Assembly: GCA_030374735.1 (NCBI GenBank)
Contig: JASCIV010000769.1
Coordinates: forward strand, 1 to 12,602
Source of the DNA: Gracilaria caudata
Taxonomy: Eukaryota > Rhodophyta > Florideophyceae > Gracilariales > Gracilariaceae
Direction: 5' to 3'
DNA: 12,602 bases
Shown here piece after piece: positions 1 to 8,705 of this stretch. The translations under genes and the position numbers were made by a program. The notes below the pieces were generated by a model. It ran no database searches. It worked only from the letters and a program-made list of their open reading frames with translations, and was not told the origin of the DNA. Each line of letters starts with the position of its first letter. The stretch's first letter is position 1.

Positions 1-766
1 GTGCGTGCGTGACATGCTCATCTTGAAGTCACGGCTTGCTTACAGTGGCACATGTACATGTGGAACAGTGCAATACGTGTAAGTCCCAAGGTATTACACG
101 TGGCACTTTTTGGTTTTAATAGTACGGTGCAAATAAGGGGCTTTGGCCGCACCTGGCACGTGCTAGCAACTTGCAAGTGTGCAGTGCAGTGACACGTCGA
201 CATGTTGCACAGCGATTGCTGTCCGTTCCTTTGCTTGCGTTGAGTGCGCTAGGGTTCGATTTGATTCGATACCACCCTCCGTGTCAACATCATGTTGAAA
301 GCGGCTCTCGTTGCGTACCGTGCAGAGCATCAGCGACCTCTCACTCAGCACGCGCTACGATACGTATCGACGGAAAACTGAAAACTCCTAGCCAAACAGG
401 TTGGCGATGAAGAACCTTCGAGCGCTTTGCTCCCTTCGCACGTAGGGATGATTGTCGAGAATGCAAAATTGTGTTTAAACGAGAAAGAAAGCTTTTCACT
501 TCATCGAAAAAAAAAGCTGCTGACTAAAAAGCAAACATTTCTATCAGGGCACGAAAGGAGGAATATACGGTACAAAACAACAGCAGGCGGAGTAGTTCTA
601 AATCATCATGTAGAACCAAACCATCAACTGGACCTTCAAAAACGTTCGACAAGCACTCGATCATCGAAAACAGTCGGCACTTGTCCCGCTCTTGTCGTCC
701 AATCGTGGTAATGGAACTAGCAGTCGCATCTTCGGCTTCGAAGCTGTGCGACGACCACGATCGCGC
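1..766. other. Left-edge region without a recognised gene
   Basis: Short open frames of 60-94 codons occur on both strands, but none resembles a known protein and none has a convincing start. The only structure I see is CACGTG-like words and an 8-bp inverted repeat (ACGTGTAA at 75-82, TTACACGT at 94-101). The right part (about 690-766) is the 3' flank of the minus-strand gene that ends at 767. Confidence 0.5.
75..101. repeat. Short inverted repeat with ACGTG cores
   Basis: ACGTGTAA (75-82) and TTACACGT (94-101) are perfect 8-bp reverse complements separated by 11 bases, and both carry an ACGTG core. Such words are typical bZIP/bHLH binding cores, so this could be a paired factor site. No adjacent gene is known to use it, and an 8-bp match may be chance. 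Confidence 0.25.
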
Positions 767-1117
767 TTAATAGAAAGCAGCGCTGGCGTACGGTCGGCGG
801 TGTACACCGTAGTCCATATTTCGCATCTGAGCGCGAGCTGCCATTGCGGACCTTCGATGGGCAGTTTGTGCTTCCACCATTCTTGCCGAGTGTTCCATGG
901 CTGCTACAGCTTCAGCTCGACGACGCAGGTGCCGGTCGTAGCTTGTGTCGTAGTCGTAATCGTAGTCGTCGTAATACGGACGGCGGGAAGAGTGGCGATG
1001 ATGGCGGTAGTAGCGATGACCATGGCGACTGTGGCGAGAGCGGTGAGATCGATATCGATGACGACGACGAGAGGAGGAGTACGAAGAGGATGCGGCAAGC
1101 ATAGAAAGCAGACCCAT
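767..1117 (-). CDS. Small basic Arg/His/Ser/Tyr-rich protein, function unknown
   Basis: This is a complete 116-residue ORF. The start is well placed: the context is CAAAAATGG, with an in-frame TAA (1129-1127) three codons upstream. Residues 1-10 are a short hydrophobic start (MGLLSMLAAS). Residues 11-48 are almost entirely Arg, His, Ser and Tyr. Residues 49-61 are an acidic Asp/Tyr repeat (YYDDYDYDYD). Residues 62-103 are predicted helical and Ala/Arg/Met-rich. The tail is Tyr-rich and ends AAFY. The layout of a low-complexity basic patch, an acidic patch and a helix suggests an RNA- or membrane-associated small protein, but I recognise no family. A TATA-like box and a pyrimidine-rich leader lie upstream. 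A 30-codon upstream ORF in the same frame (ATG at 1219) ends at the same TAA; it starts only 12 bases after the TATA box, so it may lie outside the transcript. The opposite strand is also open across this region because of the biased composition. Confidence 0.6.
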   Translation of the reverse strand: MGLLSMLAASSSYSSSRRRHRYRSHRSRHSRHGHRYYRHHRHSSRRPYYDDYDYDYDTSYDRHLRRRAEAVAAMEHSARMVEAQTAHRRSAMAARAQMRNMDYGVHRRPYASAAFY

Positions 1118-1230
1118 TTTTGAAAGTTAGCGCGTGAGTGATTGCGTTGCGGTCAGTATTATTGGTATCGAGAGAGTGCGTGAGCTGGGCTTGAGCTGCG
1201 GGAAGTGGAAGATGAACATGTGCGCACTCG

Positions 1231-1237
1231 TTTTATA
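1231..1237 (-). promoter_or_regulatory. TATA-like box of the small basic protein gene
   Basis: The minus strand reads TATAAAA here, about 114 bases upstream of the ATG at 1117. Between the two lies a pyrimidine-rich leader with blocks such as TTCATCTTCCACTTCCC. This is a normal eukaryotic core-promoter layout; the assignment is by sequence only. Confidence 0.4.
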
Positions 1238-2607
1238 TTGAGAGCTGTCGTACAGCGAGTGTGGAAAGCATGTATGGATCGAGCTTCCTCAACAAGTCGG
1301 CGCGTACAACAAGTGATTAAGGGCCGAGCATTGTCGCTGGAGTCACATGGCATGTGGGGGCCACGCGCTCCAATGTAGACAGCGCATGTGTCGATGGTTC
1401 GGAAACACGGGCCAACCCAGGGAGCGGAGGCTTCTTTCGGCAGGTGTACCTCGTGAACAGCCTCTTTCCAAGTGAGCATTCTTGAAGACGTGTCTGCGCT
1501 GGTTGCACTCGGACCGTCAGTTTATGGAGAATGAGGACTATCAACAAGATGGACTCAACTGTCTAAGACACGCTTATGGCACGTGTTGGTCCTTTTCGGT
1601 GGACTGGTTGATAGTATGCAGCACGTTGCGCAAACGGCAGGGTTGATTAGCAGTGGGTGTTCTACAAACGGATCGATTGGCCCCGTATTCAGTCATTGCG
1701 CGATCGCTCAGCTTTGAGCAGCGGACACCGCATCTTCAAGAATCCCTCTCTTGACGCCATTACGGAGCTATTGCAAATCGATGATGCTACCAAAAGTGTG
1801 GAACAGAAACGCCACACCTGGACACGGTCATTTTTGTTCTGGAAACGGTGGACTACGTCGATGGGTGTAGGATCAGTTCAAGTGCGTGTCTGCTGTCCTC
1901 GTTGTGTTAGGGAAAGCGCTGCGATGTAGAAGGCCCCGTTCTTATCAAGAACCGCTAGCGTTCGAGCCCGCACGTTACTCTGTCCCTACAGTGCATGGGT
2001 CATCAAGTTCTCGTTGCCACCCCAGTTGTGGAACACCTTTCCAATTTTCACTCACCCTGTTCCGAGTTGCGACAGCATCTCTCCGGGCCGCAATTTCTCC
2101 AACATATCTGTACGTATACTGTCGAACATGGACAGCAGTCTATCGCATCAGCTCGGTTCGTCGAAGTCCACTACATTGAAAACGGTAGACCAAAGACACG
2201 CGTGAAGTCCAGGGTCCTGGGACACGACGCACACCGAAACAAACTGTGTTCGTCAGGGCAGCAAAAAGTTGGATACGTCTTTGCGATAGTCGCAGCAGAA
2301 GTGGCATGGACGCTTAGTACCTTCATATCCTTCGCCTATTCAAACGTGCTTTTGTGGACGAAAGAACGAAACGCTGTCATTGGTAATGAGGGAAAAGCTG
2401 TCAGAATCGTGCAGATAGCCAAGTCACGGTTCACTGAGAAATTCACAAACAGCAGATTCCGGACACGTCAGAGAAGTGAAATTCGAGCATGAGCGTGTAT
2501 TGGTTATGGAATCAGGAGTCATGGAAGCGAAGCATAAAAATTATCGACATATAGGTTCTGGTTCTTGGACCCAGGGAACTGGGCATCGATCACTTGCCTA
2601 TGATGAG

Positions 2608-2900
2608 CACTATATACCTCTGTCAAGACTTTTGGTGTACCTTGTTGACGAAATTACGCTGGGAATAGAGACCTTCTCAACATTATTGTTTTATGCGATG
2701 TTGATATTGATAAGCACAAGATATATAGAATTTCGGAGAAGGAATATACACGAGACCATGGGAAAAGCACGTCTGCCCTTGATAAGGCTCACGCGGGTTT
2801 GCTAGAAATTCTCTATTATACAAAAGACATGTGCTCAATGCGCCAGTGCTTTTCTTTTCATACCTAGCTGCATGTGGTACTACCACAGTGGTAGCGAGAC
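2608..2900 (+). pseudogene. Possible decayed RecQ-helicase C-terminal fragment (weak)
   Basis: Reading two plus frames in turn gives a run of residues in the order expected at the end of a RecQ helicase core and its zinc-binding subdomain. Frame starting 2608: HY, then LL..Y..DE, recalling the HY.LP.S...Y.QE of motif VI. Frame starting 2652: YAGNRD, recalling GRAGRDG; then IIVLCDVD....K, recalling the LLYS..D...K that follows; then LLEILYYTKDMCSMRQ, recalling the L..M..YC.N...CRR helix. An in-frame stop (TAG at 2865) interrupts, and RDNWC follows where CDNC would be expected. The zinc-binding cysteines are mostly missing and at least one frameshift is required. The match is from memory of family patterns, not an alignment, and could be chance. 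If real, it is a dead copy. Confidence 0.18.
2874..2894. repeat. Interlocking palindromes GTGGTA/TACCAC
   Basis: GTGGTA, TACCAC and GTGGTA follow each other separated by single bases, so two hairpins overlap. The right one (CTACCACAGTGGTAG, 2880-2894) has perfect 7-bp arms around one base. The function is unknown. It lies inside the decayed region. Confidence 0.4.
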
Positions 2901-3001
2901 AATTGGTGTGTTTGATAAGTACAGGTTCCATCCGAAAGCCGAGAGTGAGGTTGATCCTGGAGCGCGGTAAGATGCATTCGATAATTCTTACCGATAATTC
3001 A

Positions 3002-3023
3002 GATCAGCTAATGATCAGCTAAT
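3002..3023. repeat. Perfect 11-bp tandem duplication
   Basis: GATCAGCTAAT occurs twice with no gap (3002-3012 and 3013-3023). Since 11 is not a multiple of three, it would shift any frame crossing it, which fits a non-coding or decayed stretch. It could come from replication slippage, or from fill-in at a staggered break. Confidence 0.7.
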
Positions 3024-3511
3024 TGCTGGAGGCAAGGAAGAGAACTTTTCTGCTACCAAGGCACTTCAAATCGAGTACGAAACCGAAAAGGAAGCGCGAA
3101 GTATAGGAAGACTTCAAGCGTATGTGACGATGATAGTTGGGGTAAAAGCGAAGAGCGTGGGAACGGCTCTCAAACAACCTTCCAATTTTGGCGCGAAGCA
3201 GCCGTTTCGGCTATCTATGCATGGACAACTTGTACAAGTCAACAAAGGGATGAGAACTGTCATTCTACATAATATGCAAACTTAAATATGTATATGGCGT
3301 ACATGGCGCTGAAATATTTCCTCGATCTAAGCTTCCTGTTTTACATTTCACAAGCATAACACGACTGCTCTATAGGCGCAACGTTTCCGTTGGCGAACCA
3401 TCCGCGGAGAACATGCAGTCAAAGAATCTTGTACGGCGATAAGGCTAAGCATGTGCAGCACTTCAAGCTGCTGGCGAGTGCCTTCCTTTCCTTAGTCTAA
3501 TGTGCAAAGTA

Positions 3512-6500
3512 TCAGTTCCTGCCAACGAAACCGTTCACGGCTGTTCCGTCATTGAAGAAGACCAAGATCGATATAATTTCGAATGGTTTGAAATCCAAAC
3601 TCATATGCGAAATACCATCACGTAGGTCATCAGCATCTAGGCTCCATTGTCGACTTTTTGGTATCTCCATATCCAGCATATTGCAAAGCCTAACGTCTCG
3701 TGCTGGATATGGGAAACGCAGAGTAGCTAATCCCCTGGAGCCCATCGTCTCGTACATGCGAACCACAACAGCGTCAGAGTGTAATTCACTCTTCTTAATC
3801 GCGGAAATGCAGACTGACTTCAGCGTATTTGACGCTTCAGTCACCATCTCGAAAGTCAGTGAAGCTGGCTGCGTTACTGGGTCAAGTCCTGGACACTCGT
3901 AGAATTCCGGCGGCACGTTGAGGTCCCACGCTTCAGTGAATACTTCTTGACATGGGAACGCTTCCTCATGCGGAAGCAGAGCGTACGTCATGAAATGCTC
4001 CCCCATATCTGCAGCATCATCTGGGCTTTTTGATGCTCGCAGGAGGGACAATCTCATGATCGAATCTCGAACTGAGTACCCATACTTGCAGTCACTGAGA
4101 AGAGCCAACCCAAAACCTGGTTCACTGAGATCGCAGAACTGATGTCCCACCACCTCAAACTTCGCAATTTCCCATGAATGATTAAATGTCGTTGGGCGTT
4201 TCACAAAACCGAATTGGGAGTCATAACTTGCGTGAGTATTTCTTACCTCGGCATTAAACAACACTCGAAGAATCTTTCTACTCTCTTTCCAATTAACTTC
4301 AGTTCGAAAATCAAGACGGGCGCTACCAGCTCGCAACAGAATAAACTGTTCAATCTCTGATCCTGCCTTGGTTGGAGGATACTTCAAGTGCAGTGCCACC
4401 CGCAATGGCCCAAATTCGCTGATCTTACAGCTCACAGCTTCACCGATAACTTCTTTCTTCTCAAACGAATAGACCTCCGAGTCCCAGGCGCACCAGAATT
4501 GGCTCACATCATCATAAAGAACAAATCTGTTACCACCCTGTGAAAGGGAATCCGACGTGCCCTTATTCCAGGTTAAAGCTTCCCTGTACCCTTGAGGTGT
4601 TGCGTCGTCTCGTGACAAAAGCTTCAAACTCTCAAGAAGGCCTGTCTGGCAAACTTCGGCTCGGATGATCCCGTTGTCCAACAAAAACGAATGTGGCTGT
4701 CCATCCCTTTCTCTTTTGACAATGCTCACAGGCTGAAAGTCTTCAGATGAGAGAGATAGAAAGTTGGGCTTCATCGTGACTCCGAATCCCCTCGTAGGAG
4801 TGGAAAGAGCCATAAGCACCCTGGGCTCTACAGGACTACCGCCCTTCTCGAGTAACGCAATCTGCTTCTGCGCTTCGCATGCTTGCCATCTCAGCGATGG
4901 TAAATGCTGATTATCTGACCGGAGACAAGTTTCTATGACTCGAGGTCTCGACTTCTCCTTGTTCCCCATCCGTTCCCTGTTCACAAGTATGCCATCCACT
5001 GGGATGGACTTGTCGAGAGATATGGGTGCAATCTTGCGACGCTTCGGAGGTGACTCAGGCTTGAAGAGAGCCGTAAAGTTTTCTTCAAAGTACTTCACAA
5101 CCCTTTTAACGGCTGCGATGCCTTTCAATCGCACTTCTTCGTAATCTTTGGCTGTTTCCCTGTACACTTCTGCAATACATGAACCTGGCAAGGTGTCATG
5201 AAAACAATTCTTCAATACCAATTTCCAGCAATCCTTCAATTCCAGCTCGGGATAGGTAAACGGTAGATGTGAAATCCTGGCAGCTCCTAAAGCAACTGAG
5301 CATAGCGCTTCGGCTTCCTGTAACAAAACCTCGGACTGGCGGTTCTCGAGTTTTGTCCTGGCTTGGCTTGTATACGTACCGCGATGAAGCTCAAAATAAA
5401 GCTCGCCTACCCATCGAGGGAGCTCGTCTTGCAATTTTTCTAGTCCTTTGAAGAATTCCAAAGGTGAAGAAAACTTAACACGGGGAACACCATCCAAATC
5501 GTACATTCGTCGCATAGATTCTACCATTGCGGGTGAGGCGCCCCCGCCTCCATCTCCATGTCCGACAAGCATTATTGCGTCGCCAATCACCCCAGAATCT
5601 TTGTTCTTGTTAACTGATCGAAATACCTCATCTGGAAAGGCTTGAGCGTTATAGGTGTCGGCTGGTGGCATATGCGACAACACCTTTGTGCCATCAAGGC
5701 CTTCCCATACAAAACTAGAATGCCTGTATAGTTTCAAACAAACAAACATTTCGCAGACGTATATTTCAGCAGATGTTAGCAAATTCTCAACTCAAACCAA
5801 ATGGTATATATGTGACGGCGGTGTCTTGGATATCGTTATACATACGGAAACTTGTTGAATAAATTCCAGCTTAGCTTCTGGGTCATGAAGTAATCAATAC
5901 CACATCCTTTCATTATCTGAGGTAGTTGTGCGGCATATCCGAACGTATCTGGTAACCAGAATTCTTTGCATTGGATGCCGAAGTTCTTCTCGAAGAATCG
6001 CTGACCCAACAGGAACTGTCGAACTAAAGATTCGCCGTTGGGTATGTTACAATCCATTTCCACCCACGTACCGCCAACAGGCACAAATCGTCCTTCTTTG
6101 ACTCGCTCACATATTTGATTCCAGAGTAAGGGGTACTTTTCTTTAACCCATTCATATAATTGCGCCTGAGATTGCACAAATATGGTTTCTGGATATTGGT
6201 CCATCAACCTTAATTGTGTTGAGAACGTACGAGCACCTTTTGCTGGTGTGGATGCCATGGGCCAAAGCCAGGCCAGATCAATATGCGAATGCAGCATGGA
6301 ATGAACAGTGCTTTGAGACTCCCCATTCTTCTTCGAAAGAAATTTTGCAGCTACCTTACGACCAAAGTCAAAAGTGCTCCTGTCGGTAACATCTACAGTA
6401 TTGACAACCTGATTGGCAACGATAAGAGCGTTTGCCTTCCTTGGACCTTCAGGTAAATGCTTCGCCAGGCTGGACAAAATGGTGAGATCATGAATGAGGC

Positions 6501-7116
6501 CCCACGCTGATGGATCAAATACGGCGATACAGCACTCCTCAAGTGCGTAGTACTTTTCCATATCGGGAGGTTCAATATCTCCACCACGACCAGCACCAAA
6601 CAAACCGTTGCAAGCTATTTCAATGTATAATCTCAACTTGTCTCCTTCTTTTGCAACACTGTTCAAACGCTCAGGGAACAACGGAAAGTCAGCGCGACGA
6701 CACCAACTGTCACCTCCTACTAGCCCCTGGAGTGGCACACCATCTTCGTTTAGCACCATTGCTTCCGAATTTGAGTCCCAGAGCAAATGAACGGGCTGAT
6801 TGTCCATTGCTTTGGGCACCTGAATATCAAGTCGAAACAAATGCGAGGAAAAGCTTGGTCCATAGGAATCACCGACACTCGCAGGGCGGAAAGAATGTGA
6901 CTCCAAAACCTTTCGGGAAGCACATGTCATAGGATGTGTCATGTTTGACACAGATAGACAAACTGCAGAGCGATCGTGCTGACGCCATAGTCTTCCGCAT
7001 AAGTTTTGGTCCATACGCCCAGGCGGAGCATTTCCTTTAGGGTTGAACGCTTCCCATCCAAGGAAAACGTTTATCCGGGATTCTGTTATTGACGGTTTCT
7101 TATAGTGTTGAGCCAT
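3512..7116 (-). CDS. Alpha-mannosidase, GH38 class IIC (MAN2C1/AMS1 type), two exons
   Basis: The coding sequence is complement(join(3512..5723,5846..7116)), giving 1160 residues. The enzyme removes terminal alpha-mannose from oligosaccharides. Relatives act in the cytosol on free N-glycans (MAN2C1) or in the vacuole (AMS1), and no signal peptide is seen. The beta-sandwich-like start holds YGPSFSSHLFRLDI (85-98). The catalytic GH38 domain opens with HSHIDLAWLWP (276-286; His278 and Asp280 expected zinc ligands). It continues with GGTWVEMDCNIPNGES (348-363), the nucleophile motif FWLPDTFGYAAQ (Asp390), QKLSWN (413-418), WEGLDG at the start of exon 2, HGDGGGGAS (from 479), WVGELYFELHRGTYTSQ (528-544) and NCFHDTLPGS (His599 expected zinc ligand). 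The C-terminal domain ends in the usual PFEIISILVFF. The start is supported by an in-frame TAA (7131-7129) 15 bases upstream and by A at -3. Two oddities stand out: relatives are about 1040-1080 residues, and the extra length includes a basic stretch with PPKRRK (649-654); and the Glu-Thr usually following WLWP is Ser-Thr here (PMASTPAKGARTF). Confidence 0.93.
5724..5845 (-). other. Spliceosomal intron (122 bp) in the alpha-mannosidase gene
   Basis: The minus strand reads TTTCC|GTATGT at the donor and TATACAG|GCAT at the acceptor. Removing 122 bases (not a multiple of three) joins the two frames exactly and creates NKFP-HSSFVWEGLDG, the expected MAN2C1-type sequence across this point. A GCTAAC branch-like site lies at 5780-5775, about 52 bases before the acceptor, and a T-rich tract (GTTTGTTTGTTT) lies between. 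Read without splicing, exon 1 stops six codons after the conserved FP... motif region begins to diverge, so retention would end the protein at residue 426. Confidence 0.92.
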
Positions 7117-7153
7117 GTTCTCTTGTGGTTAATAACAAAAACAGTTCGTGCAT
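7100..7153 (-). promoter_or_regulatory. Overlapping upstream ORF at the mannosidase start
   Basis: An ATG at 7153 opens a 17-codon frame (begins MHELFLLLTTREH) that runs through the main ATG at 7116 in another frame and stops at 7100. If the transcript starts upstream of 7153, this uORF would compete with the mannosidase start and lower its translation. Whether the leader includes it is not visible. Its flanking context is unremarkable. Confidence 0.3.
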
Positions 7154-7677
7154 TCGACCCACCACAACAAGTTGAAAACTATTGCTCAGAACAAGTATGA
7201 CAATCTCTTCAAACAGGACTCTTCCCTTGAAAAGTTCTTTCTCGTACTGAAGCACTGAATGGAGGCGTGAGCAGATGAACACTACGGCTAGCTGACTGTG
7301 GAATGCCGTAATTTCTTCTTTAACGCGATCCGTTAGATAGAGTTTCACGCCTCGACACAAGGGAAGCAGTCACTGTCCCTTCTAGGACTAGGTCGCACGA
7401 CAACAGTGTGCCACCCTTGCAGCTCTTGGGGTCGCGGTCTACCGCCGTAGGGTGGAGGATGGTGGCGAAACAGACCCACATCGATAGTAGAAACCATGAA
7501 ACGTGCGCTTCGAATCATCTCTTATCGTGCTGCACTAACTTCATTGGCTCCCTGGGAGCACTGCGAAGAGCTTCAACTGTTCATTGGGCCTCGAGGATCT
7601 CGGCGATATCTCTTTTGATTTATGATTTTTGGGCATCTTTAGGAGGTAGGAAGGGTATCAACACGGCTAACTCTCGT
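7154..7677. other. Mannosidase 5' flank and region below the retroelement relic
   Basis: This stretch is upstream of the minus-strand mannosidase and must hold its promoter. I see no clear TATA box. The bases just before the start codon on the minus strand are T-rich, then AACCACAAGAGAAC. The upper part (about 7400-7677) may be the 3' untranslated tail of the LINE relic, but I find no poly(A) run marking its end. Short open frames here look like chance. Confidence 0.4.
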
Positions 7678-8341
7678 TTACAGGTGCAGTAGTTTAATTA
7701 CTACGAAGGTAACTGCAGAGCGTCTACGTTTAACGAAATGCTCCCTCAACAGGTAAACCAACACTCTTTCAGGCCATTTCTTTGACGATATCTGCAAGTG
7801 TCAATCCTCGACGATCTGGAGAGGGCGGCAATCATATTCTTCGAGACAGAGTTCTTGACGGACAACGTAAAAGAAAATGCTCTACGTCATTCAGCACACC
7901 AGGGAAGCACTTACACAAAAGCCTTTTGCCCGACAAATGGGACTAAAGTGGATGGGGAAACGGAGTGTGGCCCAATGAAAGCTGAGACAGTGCTACTTCT
8001 GCTTGTTTAAGAGATACCCTGTTTCCGACAGAAGCTGGTACTGATTTTAACAGTGGTTTCGTTCTACGATAAGCTGATACTCGTCTCTTCAGTTCTGCAA
8101 AGTCCACCGGAACCGCAAGCTGAGTTTCGATTGAGATATTGAGAGCGCTGTTTGCCAATTCATCAACCATATCGTTACGCAAAAGCCCGCAATGACTTGG
8201 AACCAACAAAACATCCACAGCGGCAACATTGTGCTATTTCACATAAGACACATGAAATATCCTGCACAGTTCGAGGTTGGTCACGTACTGAAACTTCCAG
8301 GCTCTGCATAACACGGCTAACATTACCCTTGGTAACATGTT
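7678..8341 (-). mobile_element. Decayed 3' end of a non-LTR retrotransposon ORF2 (RNase H and Cys/His knuckle)
   Basis: In one minus frame, codons from 8341 to 7835 read as the C-terminal part of a LINE polyprotein. LCRIFHVSYVK, then a stop (TAG 8236-8234), then VAAVDVLLVPSHCGLLRNDMVDELA (split across 8227-8150) match the end of an RNase H domain, with the conserved SHCG..RN...DELA. QAEVALSQLSLGHTPF follows, like the LxQLRxGHxPF linker of ingi/Vingi-like elements. After a second stop (TAG 7945-7943) comes CKCFPGVLNDVEHFLLRCP (7915-7859), a C-x-C-x9-H-x4-C knuckle of the VEHxLLxCP type. The frame ends at TGA 7834-7832; a neighbouring frame continues with LVYLLREHF and ends at 7680-7678. The reverse transcriptase and endonuclease parts are absent; the glycosyltransferase gene starts only about 360 bases above. 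It is a dead, 5'-truncated copy, which is the usual fate of LINE insertions. The clade assignment is tentative. Confidence 0.75.
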
Positions 8342-8705
8342 TACAGCAAGAGAGAGGGATTTGGAACAGAAATAAAAGCTTTATCTCTACCGAGTGGTGT
8401 CCAGTACCGAACTTTTGTAGTACTACGTATTGGCAATTTTTGGCACATCCTTAGTCTGAACCTTCGATGGTTGTCCTTCTTTACAAATAAAGGTCCCTTT
8501 CGTTCGTTCGTTGTCCATGTGATGATCATCAGGCTACAAAATCTATCCTGTAATATAATGGGTATAGCCCAGAAAATATTGACGGGATCTTGGGCTTGGG
8601 CTGTTATTTCTTGTGTTCAGGAGACCGTTCACTTGAATGGCCAACGTCTACTCGTCATAGTAGCAGCAGCCTGGCCTGGGCCACTCGGTGGCGCTCTCGA
8701 GTTCA
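8342..8705. other. Spacer between the retroelement relic and the glycosyltransferase
   Basis: About 360 bases contain the 3' flank of the minus-strand glycosyltransferase gene. The minus frame of the LINE relic meets a stop at 8383-8381 and I cannot follow the element further. A (TTCG)3 microsatellite lies at 8499-8510. I see no RNA gene. Confidence 0.4.

Larger units (their letters stand above)
1240..3511. other. Long region of broken reading frames, no intact gene
   Basis: About 2.3 kb holds only short open frames (up to 165 codons at 1995-2492 plus), which is near what chance gives in this much sequence. Plus-strand stretches at 1657-1929, 1995-2492, 2476-2805 and 2649-2864 have protein-like composition in changing frames, so a decayed plus-strand gene is possible. 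The only family hint is a weak RecQ-like pattern at 2600-2900. Two small structures sit here: an interlocking palindrome at 2874-2894 and an 11-bp tandem duplication at 3002-3023. The last few hundred bases are the 3' flank of the mannosidase gene. Confidence 0.45.

Noticed and set aside
692..1123. 143-codon plus-strand ORF over the small basic protein
   Set aside because: It is antisense to the better supported minus ORF; its Val/Thr/Arg runs are the mirror of the His/Arg/Tyr codons. Start context and composition are poor.
1925..1985. B-box-like GTTCGAGCC suggesting a tRNA
   Set aside because: No T-arm stem, A box or acceptor pairing around it.
1995..2492. 165-codon plus ORF, with a short stretch (VHYIENGRPKTRV...LG) recalling the start of IS1634-type transposases
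   Set aside because: The likeness covers about 20 residues, no catalytic motifs follow, and an ORF this long is expected by chance in 12.6 kb.
5724..5782. Start of the second mannosidase segment at an ATG inside the intron
   Set aside because: The residues it encodes before HSSFVWEG do not fit the family, while splicing restores the expected sequence exactly.
7154..7360. Longer minus ORF overlapping the mannosidase start
   Set aside because: No family likeness and no good start; only its last ATG (7153) could matter, as a uORF.
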